Below are positions 1 to 6,690 of a DNA stretch of 59,873 nt, one piece after another. The translations under genes were made by a program, and so were the position numbers. The notes below the pieces were generated by a model. It ran no database searches and was not told where the DNA came from. It was given only the letters and a program-made list of their open reading frames with translations. Numbering within the stretch: position 1 is the stretch's first letter; each line of letters opens with the position of its first letter. Location of the stretch: assembly GCF_000307225.1 (NCBI RefSeq), contig NZ_HE978617.1, forward strand, positions 176,971-236,843. The letters run 5' to 3'. Source of the stretch: Anaerococcus vaginalis (GTDB lineage Bacteria > Bacillota > Clostridia > Tissierellales > Peptoniphilaceae).

Positions 1-89
1 TTTGCAAGTTTCATTTTCTTTTCAAATATTTCTTTTTCTTCGTCTGTTAAATATATTTTAAGTTGATTTTTTCTTGTTCTATTATCCAT
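1..89 (-). CDS. MobC-type mobilization protein, N-terminal part (cut by window edge)
   Basis: The reverse strand starts an ATG at 89 after a GGAGAAAATT ribosome site and stays open to the window edge. The first residues, MDNRTRKNQLKIYLTDEEKE, resemble the start of relaxosome accessory (MobC-like) proteins of mobilizable elements, which help the relaxase nick oriT. A deleted relative that keeps the same KNQLKIY stretch lies at 6206-6448, which supports the call. Only about 29 codons are visible, so the family is inferred from a short match and from the neighbouring integrase and VirE-type genes. Confidence 0.5.
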   Translation of the reverse strand, partial: MDNRTRKNQLKIYLTDEEKEIFEKKMKLA

Positions 90-425
90 AATTTTCTCCT
101 TTGCTTATATCTTTTGGGGTCTTAGGGTTCTCCCTAACAAGGTAAAAATCATAAAATTATATAGCCTTAAAAGCTATTGATTTTTTGATTTTTTCGTAAG
201 TGGGTACTCACTTACTGTGCTTGCTATTAATAACACGTCTAAAATTTATTTTCTAATAATTTTTCAAATAGAAATTAATAAGTGTAACTGTAACTTATAA
301 AATAAAAACTTCCAAAATTAGGCGAGCTTGTTTTAATAGTCTGTGTCAACCCCATATTATCAAGCCATTAATTTATGTAATCCTAATTTAAGAAGATTTA
401 TAACGATGGGTTACAGGTTACAAAG
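90..425. other. Non-coding stretch of mobile element, possible oriT or control region
   Basis: No gene is seen in these 336 bases between the mobC start and the VirE-family gene. Two small inverted repeats are visible: TTAGGG/CCCTAA at 122-137 and GTAAGTG/CACTTAC at 196-215. Hairpins just upstream of a mobC gene are a common place for an origin of transfer, so this may hold oriT. No nick-site consensus was recognised, so that is inference only. Confidence 0.3.
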
Positions 426-1877
426 TTACATTTGTATCTTTACTTGATTTGCTGTATCTATTTCTAATTGTTTTTCTTTTTGCCATTCTTCTGGCAAAAA
501 CTTCTTATCAACTTCTATAAAGTCAGTTTCGTTTTCTGTTTTCTTTTCATAGTATAGTTTTACTGGAATTGAGACCCCACTTGGTGATATTCTCTTAGTC
601 TTAGATGACCTAACTGGAATCCATTCTTGAAAATAATTATCCATAATCTCTGAGAAAGATTTTGATTTTATTTGATAACCTTGCATAGTTAGTTCTTTGA
701 AACAAGTTATATTTGTTTCTGCACTTTTTGGCTTATATTCTTCCAAGAAATACCTTATGTCTTCCACATCTGGGTTTAGATATTTGAATTTTTCTTGTTC
801 CTTATACAAGTCTTTTAAAAGATTTTTTGGTATAGTCCATGCGTGAGTCTTGTTTTTAAATATTTCATATCCCAATGCTAAAGCCTGATTAAAATCTTCT
901 CTTATACTAAATATATATTCTTTGTCTGAAAGTTTTTCTTTATTATTTTTATCTGGATATATTGTCCTTACTCTTTGATTCTGGTTACATTCAACAGGCA
1001 AATATCTTCTTTCTCCAGTATGGTCATTAAGAAAAGTTCTTTCGTTTAATGTCCCTATGAAGATACAAGTTCTTGGCACATCTGTTGCATATTTTTCATA
1101 GGGTATTCTTATCCTATCGCTTAATTTTGATAAAAAAGATTTAGCTTCATTAGCTGATTTTGCGTTTCTTAAGGCAACAAATTCTTCAATTTCGACAACA
1201 GTTTTACCCATAAGATTCATGATAGCATCCTTGCCTTGAATGTTTTCAATTGTGCAAAACCAATCATCTGTTATGGACAAGTATCTTGCAAAAGTCGATT
1301 TGCCTATACCTTGTCCACCAACTAAAACAATCATCTCATCAAACTTAGCTCCTGGATTAAAAATTCTTTTTATCATGCCCAATATCATATGTTGCATTAT
1401 CCAATTGTTAAGCTCTGTATCATCTGCTCCCAAATACTTTGGTAAAAGTTTTCTAATGGCATTTTTATCTCCATTCCATTTTAAATTTTGAAGATATTGC
1501 TTTGGCGGACTCACTTCATATTGGTGAGCTACAAAACGAATAGCTTCCCACATTTTATTGGCGTTATAATTAATTCCAAAATGTTTTTCTATCTCTAAGC
1601 CCAGTCTATTGTTTAAAGAATCATCCCAAAGTCGTATTTGATTTTCCTTTATATTTCTTTCTCCGATAATTTTCCCCTGGAATTTTATTTCATTGGTAAA
1701 TTTATCAAAGAATATTTGTCCCTCAATTATTTTTTGATTTTGACAATATTTGGGATTTAAAATAGCTGTTACAATATTCCCAGTAATTTGTCTAACCGTC
1801 CCCTTATCTGTAGTTTGTAAGTCTAAAAAGGCGTAAGTCTGATCTATTTCTGGGAATTTTAATTTAATATCTGTCAT
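426..1877 (-). CDS. VirE-family (virulence-associated E) P-loop ATPase of mobile element
   Basis: The 483-residue product carries a Walker A motif (GGQGIGKST) near residue 190, a Walker B-like acidic stretch (VVEIEEF), and later the family pattern with PRTCIFIGTLNE and TGERRYLPVE. This matches the VirE family (Pfam PF05272), a superfamily-3-helicase-like ATPase/primase component common on phages and integrative mobilizable elements. It probably acts in element replication after excision. An upstream GTG-frame start at 1907 is possible, but ATG 1877 has a much better ribosome site (GAGGAGTAAGG). It lies downstream of and co-directional with int and the RHH gene. Confidence 0.82.
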   Translation of the reverse strand: MTDIKLKFPEIDQTYAFLDLQTTDKGTVRQITGNIVTAILNPKYCQNQKIIEGQIFFDKFTNEIKFQGKIIGERNIKENQIRLWDDSLNNRLGLEIEKHFGINYNANKMWEAIRFVAHQYEVSPPKQYLQNLKWNGDKNAIRKLLPKYLGADDTELNNWIMQHMILGMIKRIFNPGAKFDEMIVLVGGQGIGKSTFARYLSITDDWFCTIENIQGKDAIMNLMGKTVVEIEEFVALRNAKSANEAKSFLSKLSDRIRIPYEKYATDVPRTCIFIGTLNERTFLNDHTGERRYLPVECNQNQRVRTIYPDKNNKEKLSDKEYIFSIREDFNQALALGYEIFKNKTHAWTIPKNLLKDLYKEQEKFKYLNPDVEDIRYFLEEYKPKSAETNITCFKELTMQGYQIKSKSFSEIMDNYFQEWIPVRSSKTKRISPSGVSIPVKLYYEKKTENETDFIEVDKKFLPEEWQKEKQLEIDTANQVKIQM

Positions 1878-1968
1878 AAGCCTTACTCCTCTTCTTTTTA
1901 CAACCATCTAATCTCTTTATTGTTTTATATTTATTCTCCATTTTATCCTCCTGTCTGGTATAAATAAG

Positions 1969-2016
1969 ACTCCTGTGGTAAAATGAACTTGTCTAGAGAA
2001 CACTTCTCACAGGAGT
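1969..2016 (-). other. Hairpin upstream of the VirE-family gene
   Basis: Nine-base arms ACTCCTGTG (1969-1977) and CACAGGAGT (2008-2016) are perfectly complementary with a 30-base loop. The hairpin sits between the RHH gene and the VirE-family gene in their shared transcript. There is no T-tract, so it looks more like an RNA processing or attenuation structure, or a protein-binding palindrome, than a terminator. Confidence 0.4.
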
Positions 2017-2024
2017 GCATGCCT

Positions 2025-2387
2025 TTACTCTTTGTAGTAGGGGCTTTTTTCTTTTTTGATTTCTTCATATATTTCTAAAATATAGATTAAAATATCAGTT
2101 TCATCGTCATTGAGTTTGCCAAACTTTTTAATAGCTTTTGCTAGTTGAAATATTTCCTTGGCTATATTATCAGAAAGTCTATAATCACTTACTAACTTAA
2201 CTTCGTGATTTAATAGCATTTGTAGGAAATAATCTTGCTTTTTAAGTCCGCTTATTGCAATTTTTTTGTTTATTAGGTCATATTCTTCTTCAGATACTCT
2301 AAAGTTTAAAATTCGATTTCTTTTTCTATTTTTGTCTTTATTTCTCGTTTTTTTAGAAATTTTATCTAATGAATGTCTTCTAAACAT
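2025..2387 (-). CDS. Ribbon-helix-helix-like accessory protein of the mobile element
   Basis: This 120-residue protein has a very basic N-terminus (about residues 1-28, rich in K and R) followed by RILNFRVSEEEYDLINKKI, a typical ribbon-helix-helix strand and first helix. Such proteins are annotated as plasmid mobilization or element-control factors. It overlaps the 3' end of the integrase gene by 8 bases, which implies translational coupling. Whether it is an excision or replication accessory or a relaxosome factor cannot be told from sequence alone. Confidence 0.55.
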   Translation of the reverse strand: MFRRHSLDKISKKTRNKDKNRKRNRILNFRVSEEEYDLINKKIAISGLKKQDYFLQMLLNHEVKLVSDYRLSDNIAKEIFQLAKAIKKFGKLNDDETDILIYILEIYEEIKKEKSPYYKE

Positions 2388-3522
2388 CTTTATCGTCCTC
2401 TTCTAATAAATCTTTCCAATCATTTGCCTTGTTATTTCTTACTTGCGTTAAAGACAAAGCCATTTCTTTTTGCTTGCTAGGGAAGAGATGAGCATATCTA
2501 TAGGTGATGTCAATTGATTCATGTCCAACCCTATCAGCTATTGCAGTTGCAGAAAATCCAAGTTCAATCAAGAGTGAAACATGAGAATGCCTTAAATCAT
2601 GTATTCGAATTCTTTTTACTTGAGATTTCTTAGATCCCCTATCCATTTCATGGTGTAGGTAGCTCTTAGAAAAATTAAATATTAAGTCTTTGGGTTTTAA
2701 CTTATAAAAACTTTCTATATATTCTTTGATCTCATCAGTTAAAAATTCAGGCATAACTATTGTCCTTATACTTTTTTTAGTCTTAGGAGCAGTTATTACA
2801 TTTTTCCCATCTATCCTTTGTAAAGATTCATCAATTTTTAATGTATGCCTTTCAAAATCAAATTTCTCTTTTGTTAAGGCTAATAATTCTCCCATCCTAA
2901 GACCACACCAATACAAAAGTTCAAAAGCATAGAATGACTCAGGTTTATCTTTAATAGCTTCTATAAATCTTTCATATTCATCTTGAGTCCAAAATAGCAT
3001 TTCATCAGCTTCTTTTTCTCCCATAGACCCAACATCACGAGCAACATTAGTTTTTAAATTGTAGTACCTACAGGCATGATTTAAGATACTTGATAATTGG
3101 GCATGAATAGTTCTCAAATAGGTAGGAGAGTACTTTTTCCCATTCTTATCCTTAATCTTCATAAGCTCATTTTGCCATTGAATGATGGTTACATTATTAA
3201 TCTCATTAAGCATTAAATCACCTATATAGGGAAGTATTTTTTGATTTACAATTGCTTCTTTTGTCCTCCAAGTATTTTCTCTTATTCTTGGTTTTCTATC
3301 CCTCTTATAAAGTTCAAAAAACTCCCTAAAGCTCATCTCAATTGATTCAGAATGTTGATTTAAGAATTCTTGTTCCCATTTTAAAGCTTCTTTTTTTGTT
3401 AAAAATCCACGTTTTTTCTTAGTTAATTTTTCTCCTTTCCAGTTGGTGTAATTAAATTTACAAAACCAAGTCTTGTTCCCGCTTTCATCTCTAAATGCTG
3501 GCACTTTAAACCTCCTTTGCAT
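2380..3522 (-). CDS. int: Tyrosine site-specific integrase (Tn916/phage Int type)
   Basis: The 380-residue product has an N-terminal arm-binding region (residues ~1-55, with a WFCKFNYTNWKG strand pattern), a SAM-like core-binding domain (~60-165) and a C-terminal catalytic domain. The catalytic set is visible: Arg in YWCGLRMGELLAL, HDLRHSH (HxxR), VGHESI (second His) and the Tyr nucleophile in TYRYAHL. It would catalyse integration and excision of the island. The likely target is the 3' end of guaA, next to which the island sits. It overlaps the excisionase-like gene by 17 bases, so the two are expressed together. Confidence 0.92.
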   Translation of the reverse strand: MQRRFKVPAFRDESGNKTWFCKFNYTNWKGEKLTKKKRGFLTKKEALKWEQEFLNQHSESIEMSFREFFELYKRDRKPRIRENTWRTKEAIVNQKILPYIGDLMLNEINNVTIIQWQNELMKIKDKNGKKYSPTYLRTIHAQLSSILNHACRYYNLKTNVARDVGSMGEKEADEMLFWTQDEYERFIEAIKDKPESFYAFELLYWCGLRMGELLALTKEKFDFERHTLKIDESLQRIDGKNVITAPKTKKSIRTIVMPEFLTDEIKEYIESFYKLKPKDLIFNFSKSYLHHEMDRGSKKSQVKRIRIHDLRHSHVSLLIELGFSATAIADRVGHESIDITYRYAHLFPSKQKEMALSLTQVRNNKANDWKDLLEEDDKDV

Positions 3523-3700
3523 TCGTTGGTTTATAGCAATACTTTTCCATAAAGTATTCTCTATTTACCTTTCCTCTTTGCACACGATACCCTAATTTAA
3601 GTAAGTCTTGATTCATATCGTTTATTATCTGATATGCTGTTGTCCTACTTACATCAAGAAATTCTTGTACATCTTTTACATTCATAAAAATACCTTTCAT
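3506..3700 (-). CDS. Excisionase-like small helix-turn-helix protein
   Basis: This 64-residue basic protein has a winged-helix/HTH segment (VKDVQEFLDVSRTTAYQIIN) like MerR-type excisionases and small transcription factors of integrative elements. An excellent ribosome site (AAAGGAGGACATT) precedes ATG 3700. It is directly upstream of int and overlaps it, the usual position for a recombination directionality factor. The role in excision is inferred from context. Confidence 0.6.
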   Translation of the reverse strand: MKGIFMNVKDVQEFLDVSRTTAYQIINDMNQDLLKLGYRVQRGKVNREYFMEKYCYKPTNAKEV

Positions 3701-3775
3701 AATGTCCTCCTTTTATAGTTTGTAAGGTTCTACATCCTCAAAAGGGCGAGCATTAATTTATATGTCTTACAATTT

Positions 3776-3927
3776 CCGTTCAATATCGAACGGTATGTAT
3801 ATATAATAACAGTTCATATTTGTTCTGTCAAGTTTTTTCTATTTATTTTTTCCTAAAATATTCAGATACTTGCTGACATTTATAACAGAACAGTTTTGTT
3901 GAGCTTTTATTCGTTTTGTGATAAAAT
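3776..3927. promoter_or_regulatory. Divergent control region: operator palindrome and repressor promoter
   Basis: Between the leftward xis-int genes and the rightward repressor lies a perfect palindrome CCGTTC-AATATC-GAACGG (3776-3793). Related GTTC/GAAC motifs recur at 3811-3827 and 3885-3893, a pattern expected for an XRE/cI-type repressor. A sigma-A-like promoter for the repressor is visible: TTGAGC (3899-3904), 17-base spacer, TAAAAT (3922-3927). Binding by the adjacent repressor is inference. Confidence 0.55.
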
Positions 3928-3961
3928 ATTTATAGTTATTGTGAAATAAGGAGGAGTTAGT

Positions 3962-4393
3962 TTGATTTCTGGAGAAAAATTAAAAAAGTTAAGACTTATG
4001 CGAAACTTAACTCAAAAAGAACTTGCCATTAAGTCTGGTTTAACAGATGCTGCTATAAGAAATTATGAACTTGGAAATAGATCTCCAAGTAAAGAGCAGT
4101 TACAAAAAATATCTGAAGCACTTGATTGTGATATATCAGCATTAATTAATCATGAGCCTAATTCTATTTTTGAAATAATGCATATAATTTTTGATTATGA
4201 AAAAGACATGAAGTTTAGACCCTTAGCAGGCGATGGAGAAATTACAGGGCTATTATCAAATGATGTAGACTTCAATAATTTTCTTATAGAATGGAATGAG
4301 ATTAGAAAAAAGCATTACAACGATGAGATAACAGACGAGGAATTTGAAGATTGGAAGTTATCTTATCCTAAAAAATCAAGATTTTTAAAATAA
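3962..4393 (+). CDS. XRE-family (cI-like) transcriptional repressor of the element
   Basis: The 143-residue protein begins with a classic helix-turn-helix (LRLMRNLTQKELAIKSGLTD then AAIRNYELGNRSPS), followed by an acidic C-terminal region of unknown fold. The start is TTG at 3962, seven bases after AAGGAGG; no ATG fits better. It is divergent from xis-int across an operator-like region, so it probably keeps excision genes silent. It is followed at once by a strong terminator. Confidence 0.8.
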   Translation: MISGEKLKKLRLMRNLTQKELAIKSGLTDAAIRNYELGNRSPSKEQLQKISEALDCDISALINHEPNSIFEIMHIIFDYEKDMKFRPLAGDGEITGLLSNDVDFNNFLIEWNEIRKKHYNDEITDEEFEDWKLSYPKKSRFLK

Positions 4394-4408
4394 AAATATG
4401 TACTCAAA

Positions 4409-4440
4409 AGACCGTAGCTTGAAACTACGGTCTAATTTTT
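4409..4440 (+). terminator. Rho-independent terminator after the repressor gene
   Basis: A perfect 9-base stem, AGACCGTAG (4409-4417) and CTACGGTCT (4425-4433), with a 7-base loop, is followed by AATTTTTG. It lies 15 bases after the repressor stop codon. A diverged relative of this hairpin stands at 6504-6530 in the same position relative to the second copy of the element end. Confidence 0.85.
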
Positions 4441-4524
4441 GTCCAAATGTAAACCACTTGGAACTATTATTTTAATTATTTTTTTTACTCCCAGTACCAT
4501 TTGAGTACCAGTAGCCATTTTTTA
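4441..4524. repeat. Element end sequence, copy 1 (direct repeat)
   Basis: This 84-base stretch is repeated at 6538-6622. The first 32 bases and the last 34 bases are identical in the two copies; only about 18 AT-rich bases in the middle differ. It contains AGTACCA twice, spaced like integrase arm sites. The second copy sits next to the guaA 3' end, so this is probably the terminal sequence of the integrative element. That role is inferred from position. Confidence 0.6.
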
Positions 4525-4965
4525 CAACTTTCCTCTCGAAAACCATTCTGGTTTTCTCGCTTAATTGGTATGGATACAATAAATAGCACAATTTATTGTA
4601 TCCATACCAGATCGCCTGACAGATGATGATGATGTCATGCTGTTGTTGAAACTCATTTTTCACAGGCAGGACACGCAGGAACTATTGAAAAAACAGCTGT
4701 AACGGGAGAAGCCTGAAATCCCTTAGTTTACTAAGGGCGTAATTATACACCACCCAGAGGTTGGTGCATTGTGTTCTCCGAAGGCTCCTCGCCAGAGGGC
4801 TGTGATTTTCCGCAGTCATGGTCTGTTCCAAATCAAAAAGAGGACACTACGCTTCCCCTGCACTGGCTGCCGCCAGCTACCCTTTGAAAGGAAAAATTTA
4901 TAGAAACAGTATTTACTACGAAATTCACCACTAAAATATTATTTTAAGAGATATAAACTTAAAAA
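4525..4965. other. Non-coding patch with small hairpins and an unidentified gene remnant
   Basis: No intact gene is seen. The patch looks less AT-rich than its surroundings, which suggests a different source. It holds an 18-bp hairpin (4566-4609), a CCCTTAG/CTAAGGG hairpin (4720-4737) and a short open stretch on the plus strand, about codons 4610-4702. That stretch reads DRLTDDDDVMLLLKLIFH and stops at 4702. It looks like the tail of a lost protein, but I do not recognise the family. Confidence 0.35.
4566..4609. repeat. Perfect 18-bp inverted repeat
   Basis: Arms TGGTATGGATACAATAAA (4566-4583) and its exact complement (4592-4609) flank an 8-base loop. There is no T-tract, so it is not an obvious terminator. 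It sits at the edge of the foreign-looking patch and may be a transposon end, a structured RNA or a protein-binding site. Confidence 0.6.
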
Positions 4966-5002
4966 CAAATTAGTTGACGCATCAACTAATTTGTGGTATA
5001 CT
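4966..5002 (+). promoter_or_regulatory. Promoter with overlapping MarR-type operator
   Basis: A consensus-like promoter is visible: TTGACG (4974-4979), exactly 17 bases, TATACT (4997-5002). A perfect palindrome with 12-base arms, CAAATTAGTTGA (4966-4977) and TCAACTAATTTG (4982-4993), covers the -35 element and most of the spacer. The downstream operon ends with a MarR-family gene, so this is very probably its autoregulatory operator. The promoter also shows that translation must start after about 5009. Confidence 0.8.
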
Positions 5003-5032
5003 TCACTTATTATGAAAAGTGATGTAAGAGTA

Positions 5033-5452
5033 ATGAAATATAAACGTTATATTTTCCCTATATTGATGGGGAGTACAATGAGTTGCATTATGTCTCAGAT
5101 GAATACTGGAAAAATTGTTTTTCCGTCTATACTTTTAATGATGTTATTGCAATCTATAGTTGCAAGTATAGCATCTTTGATTTTTCCGGCTGGACTTATA
5201 GGTGCAAAAGTAACAGAGAAACTATATACTGGAAAATCATATATTGTTTTTTTAGTTCTTTCATCAATAATTCCAGCGATATATTTTACTACAATTATGT
5301 CTGTAAGCGGATTGTTAAGAATGAAGGGATATGATGAGAATTTCTGGAAAATATATTTTTCCTCATTTCCTATTAATGTTGTATTAGGATATTTTTCGAG
5401 TATTTTTTGGAATGTGATATTGGACAAAGTTTTAAGAAGAAAAGAGGCATAA
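5033..5452 (+). CDS. Small membrane protein, DUF2798-like
   Basis: This protein of about 139 residues has four predicted membrane segments arranged as two similar halves. Each half begins with a TMS-type motif (STMSCIMSQMNTG near residue 9, TTIMSVSGLLRMKG near 82), resembling the DUF2798 family of unknown function. A start at ATG 5012 is also possible; ATG 5033 has the GTAAGAG sequence just upstream. It is co-transcribed with the following MarR gene from the palindrome-bearing promoter. Such MarR/membrane-protein pairs often respond to small toxic molecules, but no substrate can be named. Confidence 0.6.
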   Translation: MKYKRYIFPILMGSTMSCIMSQMNTGKIVFPSILLMMLLQSIVASIASLIFPAGLIGAKVTEKLYTGKSYIVFLVLSSIIPAIYFTTIMSVSGLLRMKGYDENFWKIYFSSFPINVVLGYFSSIFWNVILDKVLRRKEA

Positions 5453-5453
5453 A

Positions 5454-6005
5454 GTGGAGAAAAGTATCGGAAAACTTATAACTTATTTATCGAGATGTAT
5501 TCAGCAAGAATTAAAAAATGTAGTTGTTCCATTTGACATAAGTGTCGGAGAAGAGCCTTATTACATGGCACTTACAAAACAGGATGGATTGACTCAGGAT
5601 GAATTAACAAAGCTTGTGAAAGTAGATAAGGCTGGTACGGCTCGAATGGTTAAATCATTAGAGCAAAAAGGATATATCACACGAGAAACAGACCCTAAAG
5701 ATAAAAGAAACAAAAAAATACATCTTACAGAAAGAGGACGATTAAAATATGAACCTTTAAGTAGAGCATTAAAAGAATTTAATCAGAAGTTGACATCAGA
5801 ATGGACAGATGAACAACATGAAATCGTTTATCAAAGTCTGGAAATGCTAAAAAAAATTTTGAGATTGATAATAAATAACTTTCATTTATTGCCCCTCTAC
5901 ACATCGGGTCAACTTGCCTCGAACTTTTACACCTTGGATTGTCAACACTTATTTGTACAATTTAAAATCGAACGCACTAATTTAAGATTAAATGATAATT
6001 ACTAG
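5454..6005 (+). CDS. MarR-family transcriptional regulator with aberrant C-terminal tail
   Basis: Residues 1-143 form a MarR-type winged helix, with the recognition segment near LTQDELTKLVKVDKAGTARM and the wing RETDPKDKRNKKIHLTERG. The start is GTG 5454, one base after the upstream stop, with AGAGG as ribosome site. The last ~40 residues (from LLPLYTSGQ) do not look like MarR sequence, and the protein (183 aa) is longer than the usual ~145. This suggests the original 3' end was replaced by a junction near 5880. The core should still fold and bind the palindrome at 4966-4993. Confidence 0.75.
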   Translation: MEKSIGKLITYLSRCIQQELKNVVVPFDISVGEEPYYMALTKQDGLTQDELTKLVKVDKAGTARMVKSLEQKGYITRETDPKDKRNKKIHLTERGRLKYEPLSRALKEFNQKLTSEWTDEQHEIVYQSLEMLKKILRLIINNFHLLPLYTSGQLASNFYTLDCQHLFVQFKIERTNLRLNDNY

Positions 6006-6030
6006 TTAATCTTGATTGTCTATATTTAAC

Positions 6031-6100
6031 TGGGGCTGTAAATAATTTTGTGTATCAACCTAAATCCTGACATAAGGGTAAGGGTTGATACATTTTTTGC
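6031..6100. mobile_element. Possible insertion-sequence end remnant with hairpin
   Basis: The segment starts GGGGCTGTAAATAATTTTGT, which resembles terminal repeats of IS256-type elements in Bacillota. It contains TGTATCAACC (6051-6060) and its complement GGTTGATACA (6083-6092), followed by a T-tract. No transposase is present. It may be a leftover IS end or simply a terminator for the MarR operon. Confidence 0.3.
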
Positions 6101-6205
6101 TTTTAAATATCTATACACTCCTATAGAAATAGAGCATATCGTAGTATTATAAAACTTTAATTATTGAACTAGAAGTTTAAATATTATCATAATTTCTACA
6201 TTTTT

Positions 6206-6448
6206 TCATTCCCTCCTTAATAATAGTGAATGCACATCCCACAACTCCTTGGATATTTTCTCTATTTTTTCTCTCATATAATCTATATCTTTCTTATAAA
6301 TGACTCCCGTTGTATTAGTTGCTTTTACGGTCTGGTTTATATTATTTGTTGCATTTGAAAGTGACCATTGTAAATCTCTAAATTGTTCTAGGTCTATAAT
6401 ATAAATTTCTTTTTCTTCATATGTTGAGTATATTTTTAGTTGATTTTT
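6206..6448 (-). pseudogene. mobC remnant with internal deletion
   Basis: On the reverse strand, KNQLKIYSTYEEKEI matches the start of the mobC-like gene at 1-89. It then jumps into a typical MobC C-terminus (LQWSLSNATNNINQ, DYMREKIEKISKELW, HSLLLRRE) and stops at 6206. The middle of the gene is missing and no start codon is left. AAGGAGGGAATG overlaps the stop, where a relaxase gene would begin, but that frame closes after four codons. It is a fossil of a second mobilizable element. Confidence 0.65.
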
Positions 6449-6503
6449 TAAATTTATTTTATACTAGATGTCGCTTTTAATTGTACAACCTATCAAATAA
6501 AAA

Positions 6504-6530
6504 AGACCATAACACTTAAGTTATGATCTA
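6504..6530 (+). terminator. Terminator-like hairpin preceding element end copy 2
   Basis: AGACCATAAC and GTTATGATCT form a stem of about 10 bases with one mismatch and a 6-base loop, followed by AATTTTTTG. It is the diverged counterpart of the terminator at 4409-4440 and has the same spacing to the repeated element end. Confidence 0.55.
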
Positions 6531-6537
6531 ATTTTTT

Positions 6538-6622
6538 GTCCAAATGTAAACCACTTGGAACTATTATTTAGTTTATTCTTTTTAGCTTCCAGTACCATTT
6601 GAGTACCAGTAGCCATTTTTTA
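6538..6622. repeat. Element end sequence, copy 2 (direct repeat)
   Basis: This is the second copy of the 4441-4524 sequence; its two outer blocks (6538-6569 and 6589-6622) are identical to copy 1. It lies 45 bases from the guaA stop codon and marks the chromosomal boundary of the island. The ~2 kb between the copies carries the MarR cassette and the mobC remnant. Confidence 0.6.
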
Positions 6623-6690
6623 TTCTCTATATAGCTTGTAATCAAGCCATTTTAGAAAATTTTGCTACTATTCCCATTCAATTGTTCCTG
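6623..6690. other. Probable attachment region at the guaA 3' end
   Basis: This segment spans the boundary between the island end and the last codons of guaA. It includes a GCTTG/CAAGC hairpin (6634-6647) and the guaA terminus (CTATTCCCATTCAATTG on the plus strand). The 3' end of guaA is a known integration target of tyrosine-integrase elements. I did not find a second copy of the guaA tail in the window, so the other attachment site should lie left of position 1. Confidence 0.45.

Noticed and set aside
4472-4663. 63-residue ORF on the minus strand
   Set aside because: It runs through the element end repeat and across both arms of the perfect hairpin, has no good ribosome site and matches nothing known to me.
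5095-5427. 110-residue minus-strand ORF opposite the DUF2798-like gene
   Set aside because: The plus-strand gene has a promoter, operator and coupled MarR gene; the minus frame has no supporting signal.
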